The notes under the pieces were generated by a model. It worked only from the letters and a program-made list of their open reading frames with translations. It made no database searches and was not told where the DNA came from. Positions 1-11,394 of a stretch of 64,000 nt of DNA are shown here, piece after piece. The position numbers were made by a program, and so were the translations under genes. Every line of letters begins with the position of its first letter. Position 1 is the first letter of the stretch. This DNA is from Cunninghamia lanceolata (lineage: Eukaryota > Streptophyta > Pinopsida > Cupressales > Cupressaceae), in the NCBI GenBank assembly GCA_027924645.1, contig BSBN01000293.1:6596501-6660500 (forward strand). The letters run 5' to 3'.

Positions 1-1029
1 TTCAAGTATTCATTAAATAATCATTTGCATACAAGGAACATTCTTCATAGAAACACTTCAATTAGAGCACTAAAATGAATCTATCTACATCAAAATTTAC
101 ATTATAGAAAATTTACACACTTGTTGGCTATTTCTAACATTTTCCAAGGTCATAAAGCCAACCATTCAAAGGGTCTGACTTGGGAGAGCTTGACCATAAT
201 GGTTTGGTAGTCTCCCTAAGGTGTTTTTAAATATTGCCAACCCTTAATAATTAGTTAAGAGTAGACTTTGAGGTAATTTGATGAGAATAAGTGTGAGATT
301 TCATGGGCCACAAATTGGATCCACACCTATAGAACTAACCTAGATATATGGATTTCGCCCAAAATAGTTACAATCCTTTGTATAATCCAAGAAAGAGGAT
401 AAATCTTGATTTACCTATTTTTCCTATTAGAGCATCATAATCATCATTGCATTGGATTTATTCATTCACATAAGTTATAGAGCTAAGTATCCTAATCCAT
501 TACATTTACTTTAATTAAAAGTAACATTAATTATTCAATATATCATTGACTTAGCTATCTAATTAATTAATCTAGGTTGATTTATGCTCTCATGTATGCA
601 TTTTATTTGATTAACTCAAATTAAACATAAAGGAAGGTGATCTTCCTTCACACTTTGTCATCTCAATAAAATAAAAATAAAAATGTCATGAAATGTTATG
701 CTCTTTAAATTCTAATTAACTTTGACAACTTTTGCATAGATAACTATCTATGGGATTCTTATAGCATTCTAATATATCAAAGTTGATATAGGTGCTATAT
801 TTATCATCTTGACCTCTCCATTTTACCACTCAAACTTAACAATGATAAATTTTAAAATATGCTAAATATAAAAATCTCTATAATATATTATATTTGTCTA
901 CAACTAATAAAAAAGAGAATTTACAATAATTTAGATTAATAAAGTAAAGGATCATTCAAGTTTAATAGTAGGATAAATTGATCAAATATAAATTATAAAG
1001 TGATTGAAAGGTACACCAAGACAAAAGAC
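1..1029. other. Intergenic AT-rich DNA, nothing recognised
   Basis: No ORF with a recognisable domain, no RNA gene and no clear repeat boundary was seen on either strand. The sequence is AT-rich with short homopolymer runs. Confidence 0.6.
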
Positions 1030-1110
1030 AAAACATGTGTTGAAGGTGTGAACACAGAGAATAGAGAAGGCAAATTAAAAACTCATCGAATAATAAATCC
1101 TAATATAGAA
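1030..1110 (+). repeat. Possible third, decayed copy of the protease promoter module
   Basis: The string GAAGGTGTGAACACAGAGAA, followed by an AATTAAAAACTCATCGAAT-like stretch and AATCCTAATA, resembles the start of the two better promoter copies at 1331 and 4331. The match is short and gapped. It could be an older duplicate of the same upstream region or chance in AT-rich DNA. Confidence 0.35.
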
Positions 1111-1330
1111 CTTTTAAGGTCAGATAATTATTCAAATAAATAAACTAACTGTAGGGAAATTTTAAAATGATATAAATAACAATGAGAACAGTGAGAATAA
1201 GTTGAAGAGCTCGATAAATTAAGAGAAAATAATTCAATGTAAACAGATTTAACACTTTTTTAGCGGTACAGCAAAACAAATTAACCCCCTCGTCTACAGC
1301 TCCTTTTCGAATTTCGATCTAATGGGCAAG

Positions 1331-1672
1331 CAGCAATTGAGTGCACGGAGATACTAAGTGAAGGTGTGGACACAAAGAATAGTTTATTAGTGATTGCAGT
1401 CGTCTATTTTTTAAAATGGGGGAGATGAGACGGGCACAGATAAAGAAAACAAAATTAAATAAATTCATCAAATCAAGCACATCCTAATAAGAGGATAAAC
1501 CTTCTTATTAGGACAAGCGGGAGAATCTGTTGAAAGGTGGATTATACTAGTTTTTCCATGGGTTCCATGGCGCTGGAGTTTAATTTTGATTTGAGGAAGG
1601 TTCTGTCTATATAAGGTATGGAGTGGAGTAGATGAGAGGAGAAAATTGAAAGAAAAATGAGGTGTTCAGATA
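1331..1672 (+). pseudogene. Orphan duplicate of the aspartic protease promoter and start codon
   Basis: This stretch matches 4331-4672, the promoter, 5' leader and first codons of the protease gene, almost exactly 3.0 kb away. Shared landmarks are GAGTGCACGGAGATACTAAG, GTGATTGCAGTCGTCTATTT, GGGAGAATCTGTTGAAAGG, a TATA box (TATATAAGG at 1608-1616) and GAAAGAAAAATG with the ATG at 1657-1659. Homology ends about 15 bases after the ATG, where repeat DNA begins. The reading frame after the ATG is shifted relative to the real gene and soon closes. This copy also has about 27 extra bases before the TATA box. It looks like a tandem gene duplicate whose body was lost or replaced by the repeat array. 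It may still be able to start transcription. Confidence 0.75.
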
Positions 1673-1675
1673 TTA

Positions 1676-3530
1676 TAGCTATAAAAGCTACTTGAATAGC
1701 ACTTGAAATATTAAAAAAAAAATGTTTAAACCATTAGTAATGATCTCTCTAGTATGGTGCCATTTGTTGGTGTAAGTTGATGGGAGGCCAACACTACACA
1801 TAAGAAAGTTATCAAAAATACAAATAAATTAGCAATCTAATTGAATCTCACAAAGATTTATAATAAAAAATGTAGATTTCTTATCCCTAGCAATAGCACT
1901 ATTTGTTGGCATAACTTCGTAGGTTGCCAACTGTGAACAAGCAAAGGACACTATTGCAAAAATGTTTTTAATTGTGGAAGTGTGCACTATATTAACCAAG
2001 ATTAAAACTTTCCTACTAATGGTGCCAATTATTGGCTTAAGTTGACGAGATGCCAACTACACACAATCAAAGGACACAACTACATAAACTTCCACTTCAA
2101 ATAACTTGAATCAAAGGGTATACAATTTCATATTAAATCTCTTAATCTCTAGAAATAGTTCCATATTTTGGTACTTAAAGTGGCATTTCCACATTCCTAT
2201 AATCTCAACCTATTCTCAAGGCCAATACCATGCTGTTGTGAGGTATGAGGTGAGACATAGGGTTATCCATCATGTGGGGTTCTTGCATTTGGATTGGGCA
2301 TACCTGATACAAATCCCTTGACCATGTCTACAATGAGACATGCATCTATACATATGTCTCCTGGTATCATAATTTAGTGTGCATGGTATTCTAGTGGTTC
2401 TTACAACATTATCAGTAAAATCATTAGAAGTGTATAAGTATTTATCCCTTAAGTTGATAAAAACTCTTTTCCTACTAGAAATACTAGTTTCCAACATTTG
2501 AGAAGAGGGTTGAGCATTCTTACCCATAAATTTTGCTTTGCATGTGGCTTGCTACCTTTTTTCTTCATAGACATTTCATCATAATCTTGAGGATCTCTTG
2601 AATGTCTTCTTCTTTCCATCTTTAAGGCTTCTTGTTTATCCCACTAGGTTTAGATGAATAAGCTACCACTCTTCACTAAAGAAGAGAAATAAGATGTTTT
2701 ATAAATATACAAAACATGGTGTTCTTGATAAATAGAGTTGTAAAGACCTTTAACAAGACTTCCAAGTTAAAATTTCCCTAATAACGATGCCAATTTTTGT
2801 CATAAATTGATAGGATACCAACTACAAACAAACAAAGGATACTACTACAAAAATTGCTTGATTGGCACTTGAAATATTAGAAAAAACTTTTAAAATATCA
2901 ACAATGACATCCTTCTAAATAGTGCTACTTGTTGGTGCAAGTTGATGGGAGACCACAATTGCACAAAGAAAATGACTATAGCTACAAAAAGATACTTGAC
3001 TAGAACTTGAAATATCAAAAAAATGTTTAAACCATTATCAATGTTCTCCGTAGCATGGTGCCACTTGTTGGTGCAAGATGATGGGAGGCCAACACTATTG
3101 ACAAGAAAATTACTAAAAATGCAAATAGATTAGCAACCTAACTAAATCTCACAAAGATTTATAATAAAAAAATTAGATTTCTTATCTCTAGCAATAGTTC
3201 TGTTTGTTGGCATAATTTCGTAGGTTGCCAGCTATGAACAATCAAAGGACACTATTGTAAAAAAGTTTTTAGTTGCAGAGGTGTGCACTATATGAAACAA
3301 GATTAAAAATTTCCTAGTAATGGTTCCAATTATTGGCTTAAATTGACAAGATGCCAACTACACACAAGAAAAAGACACAACTACAAAAAAAATTCTTCAA
3401 ATAACTTGAATCAAAGATTATAAAATTTAATATTAAAGCTATTAATCTCTAGAAATAGTTCCATTTGTTGGTTCCTTAAGTGGCATCTCCACATTCCTAT
3501 AGTTTGCACCTATCCTCAAGGCCAAGGACT
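1676..3530. repeat. Degenerate tandem array of about 126-139-bp units
   Basis: A motif like TGGTGCCA-TTGTTGG-(T)AAGTTGA-GGGA-GCCAAC recurs with its TTGTTGG core at about 1764, 1903, 2029, 2165, 2795, 2929, 3065, 3204, 3330 and 3465. Spacings cycle 139, 126, 136, so the block at 1676-2230 is repeated at about 2986-3530 as a higher-order unit. About 2230-2760 is less regular. Within units TTGGC and GCCAA form an inverted pair. No coding potential is recognised. Confidence 0.7.
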
Positions 3531-4330
3531 AGCCATCAAGAGGAAAGGGAAAAGGCTTATCAATAAAACATAGACAATTAAAGGCTAATTCTTGAGAGTG
3601 GGTAATCTCTCCTACACTTTGGGCTTAGCTAAACCTAGGAGTGTGTTCCTAGAAGCAACTTTAACAAGGAAATTAATAAAAAATAATAACAAAACTCGAC
3701 CAACTAGTAGATACACTCAATGTATGGTATACCCCACGATTTGTCACTAAATCTATGACACATTAGCTACTTGGAAGACCTTTCATTAAGGTGATAAAAA
3801 CATCCTTGCATATGCATCTTAAGATGACAATAGTAAAATCCATAAGTGAATCCAATTAACCTTTCTACACATGTTGCAGGTACAAGCATATAGAACATGA
3901 TTCTTCAACAATACATCATCTTCAACTTGCCAAGAATATACTCTCAATTATATTTTAAACCATGTAAATCATGCAAGGCTCAATCTACTCCTAAGGTACC
4001 TTAAACAAAGATGATCGAATGAAATGTGTTTAGATGTCTCACTCCTAAATAGATACCTACTCCAATGGACAACAAAATCATAACTTACAAGGAAGAAGAG
4101 AGTGCACGTGAAAACCACAAACAAAACAAGACTTGCATGTACATACAAATCAAAGAAAATTCTTTGTAACTAAACATACTTATTGATACATCTCAAAGTT
4201 GCAACAATCCACATGAAGTAAAAGACGACCATTACAAAGCCTTGCAATACATTAAATTAGAAAGTTGTCACACATTGAGCTATATACCAACAAACACGGT
4301 TAACATATTTAAAACTATTATAAATAAATA
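3531..4330. other. Intergenic DNA, nothing recognised
   Basis: AT-rich sequence between the repeat array and the protease promoter. No domain-bearing ORF or RNA gene was seen. Confidence 0.5.
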
Positions 4331-4653
4331 TACAGCAAGACTGAGTGCACGGACATACTAAGTGAAGGTGTGGACACCTAGAATATTTTATTAGTGATTG
4401 CAGTCGTCTATTTTAGAACAATGGCGGAGACGAGATGGGTACAGATAGAGAAAGCAAAATTAAATAAATTCATCAAATCAAGCACATCCAAATAAGAGGA
4501 TACCTTCTTATTAGGACAAGTGGGAGAATCTGTTGAAAGGAGGATTGCGTTGGAATTTAATTTTGATTTGAGGAAAGTTCACTATATATAAGGAATGGAG
4601 TGGAGTAGACGAGAGGAGGAGAACGTTTCCTGCTTTAGAAAAGCGAAAGAAAA
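4331..4653 (+). promoter_or_regulatory. Promoter and 5' leader of the aspartic protease gene
   Basis: A strong TATA box, TATATATAAGG, lies at 4583-4593, about 60 bases before the start codon, which places the transcription start near 4615-4625 (inferred). The upstream 250 bases match 1331-1600, so they form a conserved or recently duplicated block. Confidence 0.7.
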
Positions 4654-5988
4654 ATGGAGTTCTCAAAGATGTTGGGTGTTGTGGTCTTGATATGCTTTAC
4701 TATTCCCATGATATCATCTTCTTCTGACAGACTGTTTAGTGCTTGGCCGAAATTGAGCAGTGGTGAAAATGTAAAATTGAGGGTGAATATGACGCGCAGA
4801 TCAGTGGGAGAGTTGAGCTTTTCTGAGAGAGTGCGTTTGTCAGTGGATCGAAGTAAGAGACGAATGAAGAACATAGAGGCATTTGCAAAGCAGCAGATAA
4901 GGGGAAAATTAGACGCTGAAACGCCCGTTCGCGTAGGGAATGGAGAATTTCTGATGAGCGTTGCCGTGGGAACGCCCTCTGTGAGCTTCGAAGCGATTGT
5001 GGACACGGGAAGTGATCTGATTTGGACTCAGTGCAAGCCTTGCGAGGACTGCTACTCCCAACCTACGCCAATCTTCGACCCCTCCAAATCCTCCACATAT
5101 TCCACAGTTCCCTGCAGTGATTCTATTTGCGACGCTTTGGGGAATACACAAACCGGATGCAATCCAGATTGTACCTTTATGTATGAGTATGGCGATGGTT
5201 CCTTCACCAGTGGCGACCTCTCTTATGAGACATTGTCAATTGGTAGCGGCAGCAAGGTCGCGGGCATTGCATTTGGATGCGGGCATGACAACGAAGGAGA
5301 AGGATTCTCTCAGGGCGGCGGTCTTGTGGGGTTGGGAAGAGGTGGTCTCTCACTCATCTCACAGCTCGGCTCCAAGGCAGAAAACAAATTCTCTTACTGT
5401 CTCTTGTCCATCTTCGACTCTTCTTCGCAAACCAGCCCTCTCTTTTTCGGCGAGGGTGCTTCCCTCACCGGAGCCAAGAGTCTCACACTCATTAAGAGCA
5501 GTATCATTCCCACTTTCTGGTACATTCCTATTACAGGAATCACCCTCAACGGCAAGGCCGTAGATATTCCTCCTGGAACATTTGATTTGCAACCGGACGG
5601 CAGCGGAGGCATGATTATCGACTCCGGAACCACTATTACCTATCTGGACGACGCTGCTTACTCTCCTCTCAAGGATGCAATTCAATCCGCCATTCATCTC
5701 ACTCCTGTAGACGGCTCTTCTACGGGGCTGGATCTCTGTTATCAGACATCTGGTAAAATCACCTTGCCATCCCTCACCTTCAACTTCAAAGGCGGCGTGG
5801 ATTACGAGCTTCCAGCAGACAACTTTTTCATTCAGATTACTGAAAATCTCTTGTGCCTCGCCATGTTGGGTGAACCCTCGGGGAATCCTTCCATCTTCGG
5901 AAACATACAGCAGCAAAACTTCCATATCCTTTACGACAATGATCACAACACTCTCTCTTTCAAGCCCACTCAATGCGATTCTCTTTAA
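4654..5988 (+). CDS. Nepenthesin-like (A1B) pepsin-type aspartic protease, secreted
   Basis: A 444-residue intronless protein of the plant atypical/nepenthesin-like aspartic protease family, which hydrolyses proteins or peptides and is usually extracellular or vacuolar. Residues 1 to about 22 form a signal peptide (hydrophobic LGVVVLICFTIPMI). About 25-95 is a basic propeptide with a possible N-glycosylation site at N45. The two catalytic aspartates are D117 in VDTGSDLIWTQC and D323 in IIDSGTTITYL. The flap carries Y179-G-D-G-S. The nepenthesin-type cysteine-rich insert spans about 127-173 (C127, C130, C133, C154, C159, C169, C173). Other family marks are FGCGHDNEG near 207, GLVGLGRGGLSLISQ at 223-237, FSYCL at 246-250 and the C-terminal SFKPTQCDSL. 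There is no plant-specific insert, as expected for this class. Length and catalytic residues look intact. The gene is more GC-rich than its surroundings. The start is fixed by the signal peptide and the TATA spacing. Relatives include CDR1-like defence and pollen proteases, so the exact role is open. Confidence 0.93.
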   Translation: MEFSKMLGVVVLICFTIPMISSSSDRLFSAWPKLSSGENVKLRVNMTRRSVGELSFSERVRLSVDRSKRRMKNIEAFAKQQIRGKLDAETPVRVGNGEFLMSVAVGTPSVSFEAIVDTGSDLIWTQCKPCEDCYSQPTPIFDPSKSSTYSTVPCSDSICDALGNTQTGCNPDCTFMYEYGDGSFTSGDLSYETLSIGSGSKVAGIAFGCGHDNEGEGFSQGGGLVGLGRGGLSLISQLGSKAENKFSYCLLSIFDSSSQTSPLFFGEGASLTGAKSLTLIKSSIIPTFWYIPITGITLNGKAVDIPPGTFDLQPDGSGGMIIDSGTTITYLDDAAYSPLKDAIQSAIHLTPVDGSSTGLDLCYQTSGKITLPSLTFNFKGGVDYELPADNFFIQITENLLCLAMLGEPSGNPSIFGNIQQQNFHILYDNDHNTLSFKPTQCDSL

Positions 5989-6800
5989 ATAATCGTCACC
6001 CTCTTCTTCTTCCATTTCCTCTGCCTCTGTCACTTTGTTTTCCTCTGTTTCTGTAATTGTCATTTTCATTCGATTTCCAATGTTATGTATTTTCTTCTTG
6101 CACTACCTAATGTAATTCGTTGTGTTATTTTCATTTACGTGATTTGATATCACTCCATTTCACACATAACACTCCAACCCAACTAATACAAAGAGCTGTA
6201 TTAAGGTTGATTGGTGCCAATAGTAGAATCATTCTCTTATTTAAAATTTCTTCTTTCTTGTTGCAACAATCAGTTCCTACCTCTAATTAGCATGGGAATC
6301 AAATTGTGTTCGTCAAAAGTGTCATATCCAACATTACAGGTATAAAATAAATACTTAAATTTAGGGTTTAAATTTGATGTATTTAGCTATTTTTGCCCTA
6401 CAATACAATCAAAATTTTACGGAAATTATATCAAATGATGGGAGATTTTAGATAGACTATCAAAATTTGTATAAGATTGATATATTATATAATTTACCAT
6501 CAAAATTTGTATAAGATTGATATATTATATAATTTATGATATAATTATTTAAATAAAATATATCTTTAACACTTGAAGAGCAATTTTGAATGGATAACTG
6601 TCACAAAAAAATTTCTTGATAGGTAGAGTCAACTGTTAAATTTAGGCGTAACCAAATTTTTTTCCTAGATATTCATGTGCATGGTTCTCATCTAATAAGC
6701 CTGAAATTTGATGGTCTATGGAACATTTTTTTAATTTTAGACCATATTTTGACATTTTGAAGATCATTAAACCATATAATTTGACTTGCTATTTTTTGTA
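5989..6800. other. 3' flank of the protease gene, with a 40-bp tandem repeat
   Basis: CT-rich sequence follows the stop codon, probably 3' UTR. No canonical AATAAA is obvious in the first 150 bases. At 6459-6498 and 6499-6538 a 40-bp unit beginning ATCAAAATTTGTATAAGATT occurs twice in tandem. Nothing else was recognised. Confidence 0.6.
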
Positions 6801-9170
6801 TATAACTTTATTACACCGAGAGGCATTATACACTCACATCGAGGTGGGGATGAGAGCACTCATTTTTTCTGCCTAAATTTATAAGAAAAAAATTAAAATA
6901 CCAAAAAGGAAACAAAAAATAAAACTTAAGAAAAATCAAAGAAAAAAAACTAAAAAAAAAATTAAAAAGGTTGAAGGAGAAAAAACTAAATCACAAAAAC
7001 TATGGAACCAAAAAAAAAAATTGGAAACTATTGGACAGAGAAAAAGCTGGAGAAAATCATGAAAATTGTAGAACCAAAAAAGAAATTAGAAAAATTAAAA
7101 AATAAAAACCAAAAAAGAAATTGCAAGAGAAAATCAAAGAAAATATGGAAAAAAGATATACCTTGGTGTATCTTAGATATATTTTTAAAATATAAATATA
7201 CTAGTCACATCGGAGTGGGGATGAGAGCACTCATTTTTTCTGCTTAAATTTATAAGAAAAAAAAAAAATACCAAAAAGCAAATAAAAAATAAAACTTAAG
7301 AAAATAAAAAAAAAAATTAAAAACCACTGAGGGAGAAAAAGATAAATCACAAAAACTATGAAACCAAAAAAATTAGGGAAAAAAAAACTAAAAAATAAAT
7401 TGGAAAAAATAAAAATTAAAAACCAAAAAAAGAAATTGGAAACTATTGGAAGGAGAAAAAGTTGGAGAAAATCACAAAAACTATGGAACTAAAAAAGAAA
7501 TTGCAAATGAAAAAAAGTGAGATATCCCTCAGCGTACTTTTAGATATGTATTTTTTAAATATGAATATACTAGTCTAATTACACCGAGAGGCGTTCTACA
7601 GTTACAACAGGGTGGGGATAAGAGCGCTCATTTTTTCTACCTAAATTTAAAAAAAAAATTAAAATACCAAAAAGGAAATAAAAAATAAAATTTAAGAAAA
7701 TCAAAGGAAAAACCAAAACAAAATTAAAAAGTGTTGAAGGAGAAAAAGTTGGAACCAAAAAAGAAATTGGAAAAAATAAAAACTTAAAACTAAGAAAGAA
7801 ATTGGAAGAAAATAAAAATAAAAACCCCCAAAAAATTGGAAATTATTGGAAGGAGAAAAAACTAAAGAAAATCACGAAAACTATGGAACTAAAAAAGAAA
7901 TAATTTTAAAAAAAAAAATCAAAAAAGAAATTGCAAACCAAAAAATGTGAGAAAATCAAAGTCACTATGAAAAACGACACGTACTTTAGATATATTTCTT
8001 AAAACATAAATATGCTAGTACAGTCACAATGGGGTGGGGATGAGAGCACTCATTTTTTCTACCTAAATTTATAAAAAAAAAATTAAAATACCAAAAAGGA
8101 AATAAAATATAAAACTTAAGAAAATTGATGAAAAAAAACCAAAAAAAAAAAAAGTGTTGAAGGAGAAATGGAACTAAAAAAGAAATTGGAAAAAATAAAA
8201 AATAAAAACAAAAAAAAAATTAGAAATTGTGGGAAATAGAAAAAACTAAGAAAATCACAAAAACTATGGAACCAAAAAAAAATAAAATTAAAAATAAAAA
8301 CCAAAAAGAAATTGCAAACCAAAAAAAGTGAGAAAATCAATGTAAGTATGAGAAAGGATATCCCTCGACGTACATTAGATATTATTTTTTAAATATAAAT
8401 ATACTAATATAGTCACAGCGGCATGGGGATGAGAGCACTTATTTTTTCTGCCTAGATTTTAAAAAATAAAATAAAATAGTAAAAAAGAAATAAAAAATAA
8501 AACTTAAGAAAATTAGAGAAAAAAATCAAAAAAGAAAAAAAATGTTGAAGGAGAAAACGTTGGAACCGAAAAAGAAATTGGAAAAAATAAAAAATAAAAA
8601 CAAAAAAAAATTGGAAATTGTGGGAAGGAGAAAAAGCTAAGAAAATCACAAAAACTATGGAACCAAAAAAAAAAAATTCAAATAAAAACAAAAAAAAGTG
8701 AGAAAATCAATGTAAGTATGAAAAAGGACATCCCTCGGCATACATTAGATATTATTTTTTAAATATAAATATACTAGTATAGTCACAACAGCATGGGGAT
8801 GAGAGCACTCATTTTTTCTACCTAAATTTATAAAAATAAAATAAAATAGCAAAAAGGAAATAAAAAATAAAACTTAAGAAAATCAAACAAAAAACCAAAA
8901 AAGAAAAAAAAAAAGTGTTGAAGGAGAAAATGTTGGAACCAAAAAAGAAATTGGAAAAAAAATAAAAATTAGAAAAAAAAAAAAAAACAAAAAAAAAATT
9001 GGAAACTGTTGGAAGGAGAAAAAGGTAGAGAAAATGACGAAAACTATGGAACAAAAAAAGTAAAATTAAAATTTTTTAAAAATAAAAACAAAAAAAGTGA
9101 GAAAATCAAAGTAATTATGAAAAAAATATATCCCTCGGCATACTTTAGATATATATTTTTAAATATCAAT
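6801..9170 (+). repeat. Tandem array of about 370-420-bp A-rich units
   Basis: Each unit begins near GGATGAGAGCACTCATTTTT (starts at about 6851, 7222, 7619, 8041, 8430 and 8800). It continues with long A-rich runs of the type ACCAAAAAAGAAATTGG and ends with a CCTCGGCRTACTTTAGATAT stretch and AATATAAATATACTAGT. The Phe/Lys-rich ORFs here are by-products of low complexity. The unit looks satellite-like or derived from a small repeated element. Confidence 0.75.
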
Positions 9171-9322
9171 ATACTAGTAATAATAATATTTCAATGTGAT
9201 TATTGATTTTACATATGAATGGAATTATAATGTGTACTAACAAATTAATATGTTTGATTAAATAATGAGTGACTAAATTAAAATATTGTTGTGATATAAA
9301 TGTTTATATATTATTATTATTA

Positions 9323-9356
<34 letters not shown>

Positions 9357-9932
9357 GAGAGGCGTTCTACACTCACAACAAGGGCTGAAAGATTTAGATT
9401 CCTCTAAACATTTAGATTCTATAAAAAAACTTAAAATATTTAAATAAATAAATTCATGTAAATAAGATTCATTGGAAAAAAATTCTTGTCCAATTTCTTT
9501 TTTGGTTCCATAGTTTTTGTGATTTCCTTATTTTCAAATTCTTTTTTGATTTTTAATTTTTAATTTTTTCCAATTTCTTTTTTAGTTTTTTAGTTTTTAG
9601 TTTTTAGTTTTTATTTTTTCAAATTTATTTTTTTTGTTTTTATTTTGTATTTTTTCTAATTTCTTTTTTGATTCGATAGTTTTTGTGATTTTCTTATTTT
9701 CAATTTTTTTTAGTGCTTTTTATTTTTTTATTTTTTCCAATTTCTTTTTTAATTTTTATTTTTATTTTTTTCTAATTTCTTTTTTGGTTTTTATTTTTTA
9801 TATTTTCCAATTTCTTTTTCAAATAAACTATGGAAAAGAGTTATCCCTTAGCGTACTTTAGATATATTTTTAAAATATAAATATACTAGTGATATTCTAT
9901 CTTTGAAAATATTGTAAATTAATATGTATTTC
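8740..9932. repeat. Left arm of a large imperfect palindrome
   Basis: Reading outward from 9932, this sequence is matched in reverse complement by 10035-11210. Paired landmarks: ACTAGTGATATTCTATCTTT at 9886 with its complement ending at about 10081; GAGGCGTTCTACACTCACAA at 9357 with its complement near 10560-10585; the ATT-rich block; and GGATGAGAGCACTC at 8798 with its complement near 11150. Paired midpoints fall at about 9971-9984. Arms are roughly 1.1-1.2 kb. Confidence 0.75.
9311..9354. repeat. (ATT)n microsatellite
   Basis: An almost uninterrupted TTA/ATT trinucleotide run with one G interruption, inside the left palindrome arm. The right arm has only a shorter equivalent near 10590-10612. 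Confidence 0.9.
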
Positions 9933-10034
9933 TATAAGAAAGATTATATTTCTATAAGAAAGATTATACTAGTACATTTATATTTAAAAATATATATTTA
10001 AAAGTACACCGAGGTATATCTTTTTTTCCTATAG

Positions 10035-11210
10035 CAATACATATTAATTTACAATATTTTCAAAGATATAATATCACTAGTATATTTATATTTAAAAAAA
10101 TATATCTAGAGTATGCCGAGGGATATCTCTTTTCCATAGTTTATTTGAAAAAGAAATTGGAAAAAATAAAAAAGTGAAAACTAAAAAAGAAATTGGAAAA
10201 TTTTTAAAAAATAATAATAATAAGAAGAAATTGAAAATAAGAAAATCACAAAAACTATCAAACCAGAAAAGAATTTGGAAAAAATAAAAAATAAAAAAAA
10301 AAAGAAATTTCAAAAAATAAAAAACTAAAAACTAAAAACTAAAAACTAAAAAACAAATTGGAAAAAATTAAAATTAAAAATCAAAAAAGAAATTGAAAAT
10401 AAGAAAATCACAAAAACTATGGAACCAAAGATGAAATTGGACAAGAATTTTTTTCTAATGAATCTTATTTACATGAATTTATTTATTTAAATATTTTATG
10501 ATTTTTGTTTACAATATCTAAATGTTTATGGGAATCTAAGATTCTAAATCTTTCAGCGCTTGTTGTGAGTGTAGAATGCCTCTGTAATAATTATTAATTA
10601 ATAATAATAATAATATATAAACATTTATATCACAACAATATTTTAATTTCATCACTTATTATTTAATCAAACCTATTAATTTGTTAGTACACAAATTATA
10701 ATTTCATTCATATGTAAAACCAATAATCCCATCGAAATATTATTATTACTAGTATATTTATATTTAAAAATATATATCTAAAGTATGCCGAGGGATATCC
10801 TTTTTCATGGTTACTTTGATTTTCATTTTTTTTTGGTTTGTAATTACTTTTTTGGTTTTTATTTTAAAAAAAATTAATTTCTTTTTTGGTTCCATAGTTT
10901 TCATCATTTTCTCCAGCCTTTTCTCCTTCCAATAGTTTTCAATTTCTTTTTTGATTTTGATTTTTTATTTTTTTTGTAATTTCTTTTTTAGTTTTTATTT
11001 TTTCTAATTTTTTATTTGGTTCCAGCATTTTCTCCTTCAACTCTATTTAATTTCTTTTTTGGTTTTTTTTCTCTGATTTTCTTAAGTTTTATTTTTTATT
11101 TCCTTTTTGCTATTTTATTTTTTTAATAAATCTAGGCAGAAAAAATAAGTACTCTCATCCCCACCCTGCTGTGACTGTACTAGTATATTTATATTTAAAA
11201 ATATATATCT
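10035..11210. repeat. Right arm of the large imperfect palindrome
   Basis: Reverse-complement partner of 8740-9932. Strand composition switches with the fold: A-rich at 10130-10440 and T-rich from about 10800. The roughly 100-bp spacer (9933-10034) holds a 20-bp tandem duplication (9927-9966, unit ATTTCTATAAGAAAGATTAT) and a small extra copy of the ACTAGTACATTTATATT end motif. Confidence 0.75.
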
Positions 11211-11394
11211 AAAATACGCGGAGGTATATATTTTTTCCATATTTTCTTTGATTTTCTCTTGCAATTTCTTTTTTGGTTCCATAGTTTTCGTGATTTTTAC
11301 AGCTTTTTCTCCTTACAACAGTTTCCAATTTCTATTTTGGTTTTTATTTTTTATTTTTTCTAATTTCTTTTTTTAGTTTTTATTTATTTCCAAT

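Noticed and set aside
1676..3530. CRISPR-like array
   Set aside because: Repeats are long, degenerate and contiguous, without spacers; the context is a plant nuclear genome.
5359..6069. 236-codon minus-strand ORF across the protease gene
   Set aside because: Antisense shadow of a well-supported coding frame; no domain.
8116..10313. Several 60-85-codon Phe- or Lys-rich ORFs
   Set aside because: Products of A/T-rich low-complexity repeat DNA; no domain and no consistent frame between repeat units.
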